From NCBI RefSeq assembly GCF_004363095.1, contig NZ_SNYO01000004.1, forward strand, positions 537,638-601,637: a stretch of 64,000 nucleotides of DNA, written 5' to 3'. Of the stretch, positions 1 to 6,563 are shown one piece after another; the first letter of the stretch is position 1, and every line of letters begins with the position of its first letter. Origin of the DNA: Actinomycetospora succinea (lineage in GTDB: Bacteria; Actinomycetota; Actinomycetes; Mycobacteriales; Pseudonocardiaceae). A program made the translations under genes and the position numbers. The notes under the pieces are model-generated. The model was not told where the DNA came from. It saw only the letters and a program-made list of their open reading frames with translations, and did not search any database.

Positions 1-48
1 CCCGGGGCAACGACCGTGAGGACGGACGTCACCACCGGGGAGCGGAGA

Positions 49-231
49 TCAGGGCAGCGAGATCATCTGGGCGCCGGCGGCGACGAGGTGGTCGTGGTGG
101 GCCCGGCCGTGGTGTCCGCAGAACGCGAGCTCGCCACCGCGGGGGAGGATCGCGAGGGACAGGGCGCGCACCCCGCATCGGTCGCAGTCCAGCCGGGCAG
201 CCTGCTCGGGTGCCGTGGCGATGGCGGTCAT
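49..231 (-). CDS. DUF7455-like small zinc-binding protein
   Basis: This 60-residue protein resembles the DUF7455 family, small actinobacterial zinc-binding proteins of unknown role. The visible signature is a CxxC (C16, C19) followed by F-C-G-H-H (C38, H41), which gives a four-ligand zinc site. The ATG was preferred over an in-frame GTG 36 nt upstream because GAGGAGG lies just before it. The protein is short and highly charged, has no membrane segment and is probably cytosolic. It stands alone, with 131 bp separating it from the RNase HI gene on the same strand. The family call is from recall of the pattern; the function is unknown. Confidence 0.75.
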   Translation of the reverse strand: MTAIATAPEQAARLDCDRCGVRALSLAILPRGGELAFCGHHGRAHHDHLVAAGAQMISLP

Positions 232-362
232 GGTGCTCGCCTCCTCGGAGAGCTCGGGTGATGGCACGAGACTGCTCCGCGCCCGCGAGCCCGGACAGGG
301 TGCGCGCCCGTGGACCCCGGGGGGTCAACCCGACTCGTGGGCGCGCACGAGGCGCTGAGGCC

Positions 363-995
363 TCACGAGGTCGCGGCGACGGCCTTCGACTGCTCGACGG
401 CGAGACGGTCGACGAGGTCGTTCATCTCGTCGCCCGAGTGGCCCTTGGTCCAGCGGAAGGACACGTCGCCGCGGTCGTTGACCAGGGTGATCAGCGGTTC
501 CCAGAGGTCGCGGCTGACCACCGGCTTCTTCGCGCTGGTCGTCCAGCCCCGCGCGATCCAGCCCTTCCACCAGCCGTCGCGGAAGCAGTTCACGACGTAG
601 GTCGAGTCGCTGACGACGACGAGCGGGCCGTCGAGCGCCCGCACGGCCTCGAGGGCGGCGCGGATCTCCATGCGCTGGTTGGTGGTGCCGGGCTCGCCGC
701 CGCTGTCCTGCCGGCCCTCACGGGTGGCCCAGGCCCAGCCGCCGGGGCCGGGGTTGCCGGAGCACGCGCCGTCGGTCCACACCTCGAGCGCGCCCTCGGC
801 GGCCGGCATGTCGGGGCGCGGGGGCTTCGTGGCCTTCGTGGCCTTCGCGGACCTCGTCCGAGCGGCGCCCGATCCCGCCGAGCCGGCGCAGGCCGCGTGC
901 GCCCAGCGCTCCCCGGAGCGCGCGATCTCCTCGCCGGGGGAGACGGCGGAGGCGCAGACCCCGCACGTCGTGGCGTACTTGGCGGTCATCGGCAC
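363..995 (-). CDS. rnhA: Ribonuclease HI with N-terminal zinc finger
   Basis: Cleaves the RNA strand of RNA-DNA hybrids. The C-terminal domain (about residues 68-205) carries the RNase HI catalytic set: D75 in W-T-D-G-A-C, E110 in R-M-E-I-R-A, D130 in V-S-D-S-T-Y, H186 in K-G-H-S and D196 in V-D-R-L-A. Ahead of it are about 65 extra residues with C11-x2-C14 and H33-x2-C36, a CCHC zinc-finger pattern, then a Lys/Ala/Thr/Pro linker. That N-terminus is not the usual hybrid-binding domain of bacterial RNase H1. Start is GTG, with an ATG two codons on as the alternative. It follows the ECF sigma gene by 9 bp and is probably cotranscribed with it. Enzyme identity is secure; the role of the finger is inferred. 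Confidence 0.93.
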   Translation of the reverse strand: MPMTAKYATTCGVCASAVSPGEEIARSGERWAHAACAGSAGSGAARTRSAKATKATKPPRPDMPAAEGALEVWTDGACSGNPGPGGWAWATREGRQDSGGEPGTTNQRMEIRAALEAVRALDGPLVVVSDSTYVVNCFRDGWWKGWIARGWTTSAKKPVVSRDLWEPLITLVNDRGDVSFRWTKGHSGDEMNDLVDRLAVEQSKAVAATS

Positions 996-1004
996 GCCGT
1001 CAGG

Positions 1005-1616
1005 CTAACCAGCGGCCGGCGCGGTCCTCGGCACCGCCGGGGCAGGCGTCCAGTCGGCCATGGCGGACGCGAGCCGGTACCGGGCACGGGCGAGCCGTCC
1101 GCGCACCGTCGCCTCCGACACCCCGGTCACGGCCGCCGCCTGGCGGTAGGACATCCCTTCGAGCTGGACCAGCACGAGGGGCACGCGCAGCTCGTCGGGG
1201 AGCGCGGCGACGGCCCGCAGGCCGGCGGCGACCTCCGCGGCGGTCACCACCGCGTGCTCGGGTCCGCGGCTGCGGGGGTGGGCGCTCTCGGTGATCTCGC
1301 TGGTGGGGCGGTGGGCGCGCCGGTGGTTCAGGCACCGGTTGACGACGACCCGGTGCAGCCAGGTCGTGAACGCGGCGGTGCCGTCGAACCGCTCCAGGGC
1401 GGTCGCGAGGTGGATGACCACGTCCTGCGCGACGTCGTCGGCGTCCGCGGGACAGCCCAGCACCTGCAGGGCGACCCGGTAGACGCGGTCGCGGTGGCGG
1501 TGGACGAGCGCGGCGTAGGCCTCGCGGTCGCCGACGCGCGCCCGGTCGACCAGGAACGTGTCGGTCGGGACGAGCGTGACGTCGGCCGCGCCGGCCGCAG
1601 GGGGAGTCGACAACAT
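1005..1616 (-). CDS. ECF-family RNA polymerase sigma factor
   Basis: A 203-residue ECF sigma factor that should direct RNA polymerase to a small stress regulon. Region sigma-2 spans roughly residues 25-95 (Y-A-A-L-V-H-R-H-R-D-R-V-Y; A-D-D-V-A-Q-D; F-T-T-W-L-H-R-V-V-V-N). Sigma-4 spans about 130-180 (L-P-D-E-L-R-V-P; M-S-Y-R-Q-A-A-A-V-T-G-V; V-R-G-R-L-A-R-A-R). The frame stays open upstream, but the ATG chosen has GAGGAG just before it and fits family length. No anti-sigma factor gene adjoins it. rnhA follows directly, and the LysR-like gene is divergent across a 205-bp gap. The trigger and regulon are unknown. Confidence 0.9.
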   Translation of the reverse strand: MLSTPPAAGAADVTLVPTDTFLVDRARVGDREAYAALVHRHRDRVYRVALQVLGCPADADDVAQDVVIHLATALERFDGTAAFTTWLHRVVVNRCLNHRRAHRPTSEITESAHPRSRGPEHAVVTAAEVAAGLRAVAALPDELRVPLVLVQLEGMSYRQAAAVTGVSEATVRGRLARARYRLASAMADWTPAPAVPRTAPAAG

Positions 1617-1821
1617 CGTGGTGGCTCCTCGCGCATGACCCCGACCCGACCCCGCGTCGACCGACGGTCGCGCGGGTGTCCCGGCGACGGTGCCGCGACA
1701 CCGTCCTCGTACCCCGGCTGGTTGTTCACCATTCAATCGCGCACGACGAATCTCCTGAGGCGTGCGCCACGGGCAGACGGGTACGCCGTCACCCGTCACG
1801 ACGATCCAGGAGGAGGCCCGC

Positions 1822-2496
1822 ATGACCGCTCCCGACGAGCAGGACGACACCTTCGACCCCTACGCCGACGCGACCGCCGTGGCCGTCGCGGCGAGCACCG
1901 TCCCGGGCGAGTTCCTCGTCCCCGACCTCGTGGAGACGTTCACCGCCGAGCACCCCGAGGCCGTCGTCGACACCGTCGTCACCGACTCCGAGGGCGTGTT
2001 CACCGCCCTGCGCGACGGCAACGCGGAGGTCGGGTTCGCGGGCGCCGAGCCCGACGGCGACGACCTCGACGCCGAGGTCCTCACGGCCGAGGAGATCGTG
2101 CTCGCGGTGCCGCGCGGCCACGCGCTGGACACCGCCGAGCCGGTGACCGTCGCCCAGCTCGCCGCGACGCCGCTGGTCGAGCGCGAGGAGGGGTCGGGGA
2201 CGCGGCGCTCGTTCACCGACGCCCTCGCCACACGCGGCACCCCGCTGATCTCCGACCAGCGGTGGACGATCCGGGACAGCAACCAGGGCGTGATCGACGC
2301 GGTCGCCGCGGGCGACGGGGTCGGCGTCGTCAGCTCGTGGGCCCTCGCACGCCACGCGCACCACGGCGTCCGCGAGGTCCGGCTCGAGGGCGACCCGATC
2401 GAACGCTGCCTCTACCTCGTGCTCCGGCGCGACGACGACCTCGGCCCGGCGGCGACGAGCTTCGTGACCCTGGCGCGCGAGCAGGCCCAGGTCTGA
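1822..2496 (+). CDS. LysR-type substrate-binding domain protein lacking HTH
   Basis: A 224-residue protein matching only the effector-binding half of LysR regulators: a periplasmic-binding-protein-like fold with A-T-A-V-A-V-A-A-S-T-V-P-G near residue 20, E-V-G-F-A-G (first ligand-loop region), E-E-I-V-L-A-V-P-R-G-H, and a late D-G-V-G-V-V-S-S-W. The roughly 60-residue winged HTH that LysR proteins carry at the N-terminus is absent. The start is fixed by AGGAGGAGG directly upstream, so the HTH was not lost through a wrong start. There is no signal peptide, so it is cytosolic. It may sense a small anion or metabolite and act through a partner. It is divergent from the ECF sigma gene, which hints at shared control. 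Confidence 0.72.
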   Translation: MTAPDEQDDTFDPYADATAVAVAASTVPGEFLVPDLVETFTAEHPEAVVDTVVTDSEGVFTALRDGNAEVGFAGAEPDGDDLDAEVLTAEEIVLAVPRGHALDTAEPVTVAQLAATPLVEREEGSGTRRSFTDALATRGTPLISDQRWTIRDSNQGVIDAVAAGDGVGVVSSWALARHAHHGVREVRLEGDPIERCLYLVLRRDDDLGPAATSFVTLAREQAQV

Positions 2497-2512
2497 CGCC
2501 GCGCCGCGAGGA

Positions 2513-2830
2513 TCAGTGTCCGGGGGCGCGGCGGCGAGCGCGCACCGCCCAGACGAGGCTCGCGAGGGCCACGAGGACGAGCAGGACCGGTGCCGACCAC
2601 AGGTTGGCCGGCGCGGGCAGCAGGGTGCTGAGGACCGCGAACACCGAGCTCGCCAGCAGGACGAGCACGACCGTGCGCCACCGCAAGGCCGCCGGCGAGG
2701 GACGCCCCGTCCGCGCGCGGCGGCGGGCGGTGCGGCGGTAGTCGGCGATGATGCGCTCGAACTCGCGCGTCTCGTGAGCGTCGAGCGGGCGCTCGTCCTC
2801 CTCGCCGGGGCGCGGAGACGATGGGGACAT
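2513..2830 (-). CDS. Small DUF3040-like membrane protein
   Basis: About 105 residues. The N-terminus is acidic with L-D-A-H-E-T-R-E-F-E-R-I-I, like the start of actinobacterial DUF3040 proteins. An Arg-rich stretch follows, then two hydrophobic segments (about residues 51-71 and 78-98) and a basic tail. It is probably an inner-membrane protein with both ends in the cytoplasm. The start is uncertain: the ATG used here lies 15 nt inside an in-frame GTG and neither has a strong ribosome site. It ends 16 bp from the LysR-like gene in tail-to-tail orientation. Function is unknown. Confidence 0.6.
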   Translation of the reverse strand: MSPSSPRPGEEDERPLDAHETREFERIIADYRRTARRRARTGRPSPAALRWRTVVLVLLASSVFAVLSTLLPAPANLWSAPVLLVLVALASLVWAVRARRRAPGH

Positions 2831-2879
2831 GCCCGTGGTTCGCACCGGGGCACGCCCCGGATCGGTCGGTGCGGACCGT

Positions 2880-2885
2880 TATCGT
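2880..2885 (+). promoter_or_regulatory. Predicted -10 box for a leaderless transcript (DUF6247 gene)
   Basis: TATCGT lies exactly 7 nt before the ATG at 2893, and no Shine-Dalgarno is present. The expected transcription start falls on the start codon. No convincing -35 is visible. Confidence 0.5.
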
Positions 2886-2892
2886 CGGGACG

Positions 2893-3219
2893 ATGACGGC
2901 GACCTACTCGATCGACGACGAGCCAGCCGGCGGGCATCCCCTGCGCCAGGGTGCGTCCCCCGCCGCGATCCACGCGGCGCTGCCGCCCGAGGACCGGGCG
3001 GACTTCGACGCCGACTACGCGAAGGCGCTCGACCGCGCGGGCACGACCCGCGACCTCACGGAGCTGTTCACCGTGCTCGAGCACTGGCGGCGGCTGGCGG
3101 TGCTGCAGTCGGAACCGGAGATCTTCCGGCGGGTGGCGGAGCGGGCGGCGGAGCTGCGCACCGACGAGCCGGCCACCGAGGACCCGGCCGCGGAGGCGCA
3201 GGCCGACCCCGGCCGCTGA
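2893..3219 (+). CDS. DUF6247-like protein
   Basis: A 108-residue soluble protein resembling the actinobacterial DUF6247 family: A-A-I-H-A-A-L-P-P-E-D-R-A-D-F near residue 23, then helical segments with D-L-T-E-L-F-T-V-L-E-H-W-R-R-L-A. The C-terminus is acidic and disordered. Family members are often encoded next to RelE/ParE-like toxins, which suggests an antitoxin-like role, but no toxin gene adjoins this copy. The ATG start is supported by a -10-like TATCGT 7 nt upstream, indicating a leaderless message. A DUF389 membrane protein gene follows 59 bp later with its own leaderless signal. Confidence 0.6.
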   Translation: MTATYSIDDEPAGGHPLRQGASPAAIHAALPPEDRADFDADYAKALDRAGTTRDLTELFTVLEHWRRLAVLQSEPEIFRRVAERAAELRTDEPATEDPAAEAQADPGR

Positions 3220-3265
3220 GCCCCCTCACCCACGGCGGGTGAGCCGTACCGGGCGCCGGTCGCCC

Positions 3266-3271
3266 TAGCGT
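3266..3271 (+). promoter_or_regulatory. Predicted -10 box for a leaderless transcript (DUF389 gene)
   Basis: TAGCGT sits 7 nt before the GTG at 3279, the same geometry as upstream of several other genes here. No Shine-Dalgarno is seen. Confidence 0.5.
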
Positions 3272-3278
3272 CCGGCGG

Positions 3279-4280
3279 GTGACGCGCGCGCTGCCGTTCG
3301 GCCCCGTGACCGAGGACGACCTCGACCGCGTCACCGGCAAGCTCTTCCTGACCGATCGCACCGGCCTCTCCGCGTTCTGGGTGCTGCTCACGCTGGCCGC
3401 GGTCATCGCGAGCACCGGGGTCGTGGCCGACTCGACCGCCACCGTGATCGGGGCGATGATCGTCGCCCCGCTGATGACCCCGATCCTCGGTACCGCGCTC
3501 GCCCTGGTGCTGGCCGACCGGCGGGCGATGCTCGCGAGCGTCGCGCTCGTCGTCGGGGGCGCGGTCCTGGTGGTGGGGATCGGGTACCTGTCCGGCCTGC
3601 TCAGTCCGGTGCCCGAGGTCGCCGCGACCAACTCGCAGGTCGCCTCGCGGGTGGCGCCGAAGCTGGTCGACCTCGTCTCGGCGCTCGCGACGGGCGCGGT
3701 CGGGGCCTTCGCGCTCGTGCGCTCCGACGTCTCGGACACCCTGCCCGGCGTCGCGATCGCGATCTCGCTGGTGCCGCCGCTGGCCGTCGTGGGCCTGACG
3801 CTGGAGTCCGGGGCGCCCGACCAGGCGGGCGGGGCGCTCCTGCTGTTCCTCACCAACGTCACCGCGATCATCGCGACGGGCACGGTGGTGCTGCTGGCCT
3901 ACCGGGTGCGCGCCACCGCGGTCAGTACGGGACGGGAGGTGGGCCGCCTGCGGCCCCGCACGGTCGTCGTCGTGGTCGCGCTGCTCGTGGCCGTCGCCGT
4001 CCCGCTCGGTGTCGGGAGCTACCAGACCTTCCGCGGCCAGAGGATCCTCACCGCCGCGCAGCCGGTGGTGGCGCAGTGGGCGCAGGCCCGGTCGTGGCAG
4101 GTCGTCGACGTGACCTGGAGCCAGGGCGTGCTGCAGGTCGTCGCGGCCGGTCCGCCGCCGGCCGCCGACCCGGCCTCGCTGCGTGGCGCCCTCGATGGCG
4201 CGGGGCTGACCGCGGTGCCGGCGCGGCTCTCCGAGGTCCTCGGGGGGACGACGGAGCTGCCGGTGAGCCCGTCCCCGTGA
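3279..4280 (+). CDS. DUF389 family integral membrane protein
   Basis: A 333-residue membrane protein of the DUF389 family. After a soluble start come about six hydrophobic segments between residues 30 and 245. They include the family hallmark A-S-T-G-V-V-A-D-S and V-I-G-A-M-I-V-A-P-L-M-T-P (about residues 45-70), and later A-I-A-I-S-L-V-P-P-L-A-V-V-G. The last 85 residues look soluble and extracytoplasmic. The molecular function of the family is not established. The GTG start is supported by TAGCGT 7 nt upstream. It ends 5 bp from the convergent TetR gene, so no regulatory link to that gene is implied. Confidence 0.88.
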   Translation: MTRALPFGPVTEDDLDRVTGKLFLTDRTGLSAFWVLLTLAAVIASTGVVADSTATVIGAMIVAPLMTPILGTALALVLADRRAMLASVALVVGGAVLVVGIGYLSGLLSPVPEVAATNSQVASRVAPKLVDLVSALATGAVGAFALVRSDVSDTLPGVAIAISLVPPLAVVGLTLESGAPDQAGGALLLFLTNVTAIIATGTVVLLAYRVRATAVSTGREVGRLRPRTVVVVVALLVAVAVPLGVGSYQTFRGQRILTAAQPVVAQWAQARSWQVVDVTWSQGVLQVVAAGPPPAADPASLRGALDGAGLTAVPARLSEVLGGTTELPVSPSP

Positions 4281-4285
4281 GGGCG

Positions 4286-4834
4286 CTACCCGGCGGTCAT
4301 CGCCAGCACCATCCAGCGGGCCGTGGCGACGATCGTGGCGAGGTCGTCGTCCGGCGCGGCGGCCAGGGCCGCGCAGGTGAACGCCTCGAACAGCAGGCGG
4401 ACCTGGAGCCGGTCGACGGGGTCGGCGGGGTCGGCGAAGTCGTCGACGAGCGCCGTGAGCGCCGTGAGCGCCCCGTCCCCGGCGAGCGCGGGGTGGACGG
4501 CCCGGGCGAGGCGCAGCCCGTCGAGCCGGTCCTGGCCGGCGCTCTCCACCCAGCGCAGCGCCGTCTCGCGGAGCAGGCCCGGATGGTTCTCCTGGGCCCG
4601 CGACCAGGCGACCAGGGCGTCGATCTCGTCGCGGTGGGGCTGCGCGAGCGCCGCGAGGATCGCGTCCTTCGCGGGGAAGTGGTAGTAGAGCGCCGCGGTG
4701 GTCAGGCCGACCTCGGCGGCGATGTCGCGCATCGACGTGCCGTCGTACCCGCGGTCGGTGAACAGGCGGCGCGCGGCCGCGAGCACGGCCTCCCGCGTCG
4801 TCGGTCCGGCGTTCGGTCCGGGACGTTTGGGCAC
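4286..4834 (-). CDS. TetR family transcriptional regulator
   Basis: A 182-residue TetR repressor. The N-terminal HTH is clear (about residues 14-60): R-E-A-V-L-A-A-A-R-R-L-F-T-D-R-G-Y, then T-S-M-R-D-I-A-A-E-V-G-L-T-T-A-A-L-Y-Y-H-F. The ligand-binding half is alanine-rich and unassigned. The GTG start is preceded by TAAGCT at 6 nt and by an inverted repeat, so it probably represses itself from a leaderless promoter. Upstream on the same strand is ogt, whose stop lies just beyond the operator; downstream is the convergent DUF389 gene. The ligand and other targets are unknown. Confidence 0.9.
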   Translation of the reverse strand: MPKRPGPNAGPTTREAVLAAARRLFTDRGYDGTSMRDIAAEVGLTTAALYYHFPAKDAILAALAQPHRDEIDALVAWSRAQENHPGLLRETALRWVESAGQDRLDGLRLARAVHPALAGDGALTALTALVDDFADPADPVDRLQVRLLFEAFTCAALAAAPDDDLATIVATARWMVLAMTAG

Positions 4835-4840
4835 GTCACG

Positions 4841-4860
4841 AGCTTACCGATCGTCCGGTA
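4841..4860 (-). promoter_or_regulatory. Promoter and inverted-repeat operator of the TetR gene
   Basis: On the minus strand TAAGCT (4846-4841) lies 6 nt before the GTG at 4834. Overlapping it at 4845-4860 is TACCG-N6-CGGTA, a 16-bp inverted repeat typical of a TetR operator. The overlap with the -10 fits autorepression. Confidence 0.55.
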
Positions 4861-5451
4861 TCAGGTCTTCTCCTCGGCTTTCTCGGACTGGAGGAGCGCC
4901 TGCTTGACGGGCACGCCGAAGATGTAGCGCCCGACGTCCCCGTGGCTGGGCACGACGCGGTGGCACGGGATGAGCAGCGGCACCGGGTTGGTGGCCAGCG
5001 CGGTGCCCGCGGCGCGGACCGCGCGGGGCCGTCCGATCTCGGCGGCCACCCAGGCGTACGACCGGGTCTCGCCGGCCGGGATCGTGCGCGTGGCCGCGAG
5101 GACGTCGCGCTGGAAGTCGGTGAGCGCCAGCAGGTCCAGGCGCGGGCGGGCGCCGGCGTCGCCGTCCAGGGCGGCCTCGAGGTCGTCGGGCACCGACCGT
5201 GCCGGGCGCAGCGGGCGCCCGAAGCGGTCGCGGTAGGCGGCGCGGAAGCCCTCGTCGTCGAGGTCGGCGGCGCGGCGCAGGAAGCTGACGCCGTCGCGCG
5301 TCGACGCGACCCGTACCGGGCCGATGCGGCTCGGGACCGCGAGCCAGCCGTCGAAGACGCGGTCGGTGAGGTCCGGGGCGTCCGACGGCGCGAGGGCGGC
5401 GAGCCCCGCGAGCAGGGCGTCCCCGTGGTCCGGTGTGGTCATCGTCGTCAT
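4861..5451 (-). CDS. ogt: Methylated-DNA-[protein]-cysteine S-methyltransferase
   Basis: Suicide repair enzyme that moves the alkyl group from O6-alkylguanine to its own cysteine. The acceptor motif I-P-C-H-R-V-V is intact near residue 165, preceded by the conserved helix-turn-helix region with A-G-E-T-R-S-Y-A-W-V-A and A-A-G-T-A-L-A-T-N-P. Length is 196 residues including a divergent N-terminal domain. The ATG overlaps the stop of the ECF sigma gene (ATGA) and has GGAG upstream, so the two should be translationally coupled. SnoaL, sigma and ogt form a three-gene operon, which suggests the sigma factor controls an alkylation or stress response. Identity is secure; the regulatory link is inferred. 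Confidence 0.93.
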   Translation of the reverse strand: MTTMTTPDHGDALLAGLAALAPSDAPDLTDRVFDGWLAVPSRIGPVRVASTRDGVSFLRRAADLDDEGFRAAYRDRFGRPLRPARSVPDDLEAALDGDAGARPRLDLLALTDFQRDVLAATRTIPAGETRSYAWVAAEIGRPRAVRAAGTALATNPVPLLIPCHRVVPSHGDVGRYIFGVPVKQALLQSEKAEEKT

Positions 5452-6080
5452 CCTCGCTCCGCCGGGCGTGCGGTCCCGGCTCCGTTCTCGATACACGCCC
5501 GCAGCCGGGTGAGGCCACGGGAGACGTGGGACTTGGCGGTGCCGACCGGGCACCCGAGCACCTCGGCGACCTCGCCGATCGGCAGGTCGGCGACGTGGCG
5601 CAGCACCACGGCGTGGCGCTGGGTGTCGGTGAGCTGGGCGAGGGAGGCGGCGAGGTGCTCGCCGGTCTCGCGGTGCTCGGCGTGCTCCTCGACGGTGGGG
5701 CCGGGGACCGGCCGCTCGGGCACCTCGCCGTCGGCGCCCCGCGGGCGCCGGGCGGCGTCGCGGACCTGGTTGCGGCGGGTGTTGAGCACGATCGTCAGCA
5801 GCCACGGCCGCGGGGAGAGCGCCCGGATCCGGCGGGCGTCGTACCCGGACAGCGCCCGGTAGGCGCGCAGGAGGCTCTCGGCGGCGAGGTCCTCGGCGTC
5901 GGCGCGGTGCCCGGTCGTGCGCAGCGCCACCGCGAACACGACGCCGTGGTAGGCGCGGTAGAGCTCGGCGAACCCCACGTCGAGACCCTCGGCGAGGGCC
6001 GCCGAGACGCGGCCGGCGTCCGGGTCGGACGGTGCCGCCCGCTCGCCGGCCACCGTCTCGGCGACCCCCGCGCCGGTCAC
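5448..6080 (-). CDS. ECF-family sigma factor, middle gene of SnoaL-sigma-ogt operon
   Basis: A 210-residue ECF sigma factor. Sigma-2 covers about residues 28-100 (F-A-E-L-Y-R-A-Y-H-G-V-V-F; A-D-A-E-D-L-A-A-E-S; P-R-P-W-L-L-T-I-V-L-N). Sigma-4 covers about 143-195 (L-T-D-T-Q-R-H-A-V-V-L-R-H-V; L-P-I-G-E-V-A-E-V-L-G-C-P; V-G-T-A-K-S-H-V-S-R-G). Start is a GTG overlapping the stop of the upstream SnoaL-like gene (GTGA), and the stop overlaps the ogt start. Some ECF groups carry a SnoaL-like domain at their C-terminus; here that domain is separate and encoded upstream. No anti-sigma gene is visible, so the SnoaL-like protein could modulate sigma activity. That last point is inference. Confidence 0.9.
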   Translation of the reverse strand: MTGAGVAETVAGERAAPSDPDAGRVSAALAEGLDVGFAELYRAYHGVVFAVALRTTGHRADAEDLAAESLLRAYRALSGYDARRIRALSPRPWLLTIVLNTRRNQVRDAARRPRGADGEVPERPVPGPTVEEHAEHRETGEHLAASLAQLTDTQRHAVVLRHVADLPIGEVAEVLGCPVGTAKSHVSRGLTRLRACIENGAGTARPAERG

Positions 6081-6523
6081 CGCGCGGCGACGAGACCGAG
6101 CTGCCGGAGCGCGGTCACCCCGTCGTCGAGCCCGATCTCCTCGGTGATCAGGCCGTTCTCGACGCGCAGCACCGTCACGCCGGTGAAGCGCATCTGCTTG
6201 CCGGAGCCGGCGGGGACGCTCCCGATCGGCAGGTCGTCGAACGCCGGCCCGGTGTGCGTCCCGCCGCCCTCCCACCGGCCCACCACGTGGTCGCCCTCGG
6301 CGATCAGGTCGGCGGTACCCCAGAAGTGCAGGTCGGGGAAGGCGGCGCGGAAGGTCTCGGCGAACGCGCGGACCTGGTCGCGGCCGCGGCACGGGTCGTG
6401 CATGGAGTACTCGAAGCGGATGTCGGGTGCGGCGAGCTCGTCGACGACCGCGGGGTTGAAGTCCTTGCCCCAGAACTCGGTGAACCAGCGGGCGACGACG
6501 GCCTTGTTGTCCTCGGTGCTCAT
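6077..6523 (-). CDS. SnoaL-like ester cyclase/NTF2-fold protein
   Basis: A 148-residue NTF2-like protein of the SnoaL/ester cyclase type. Visible features are N-K-A-V-V-A-R-W-F-T-E-F near the start, F-P-D-L-H-F-W-G in the middle, D-H-V-V-G-R-W-E-G-G-G-T-H-T-G and M-R-F-T-G-V-T-V-L-R-V-E-N-G-L-I-T-E-E-I near the end. True SnoaL is an aldol cyclase, but most homologues have unknown substrates. It is the first gene of an operon that continues, through a 4-bp overlap, into an ECF sigma gene and ogt. In that setting a ligand-sensing or sigma-modulating role is plausible. The ATG start is the only good one. Confidence 0.82.
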   Translation of the reverse strand: MSTEDNKAVVARWFTEFWGKDFNPAVVDELAAPDIRFEYSMHDPCRGRDQVRAFAETFRAAFPDLHFWGTADLIAEGDHVVGRWEGGGTHTGPAFDDLPIGSVPAGSGKQMRFTGVTVLRVENGLITEEIGLDDGVTALRQLGLVAAR

Positions 6524-6563
6524 GTCCCCCGGAACCCCGGGGGTGGGGCGGAGGTTGCAGCCG

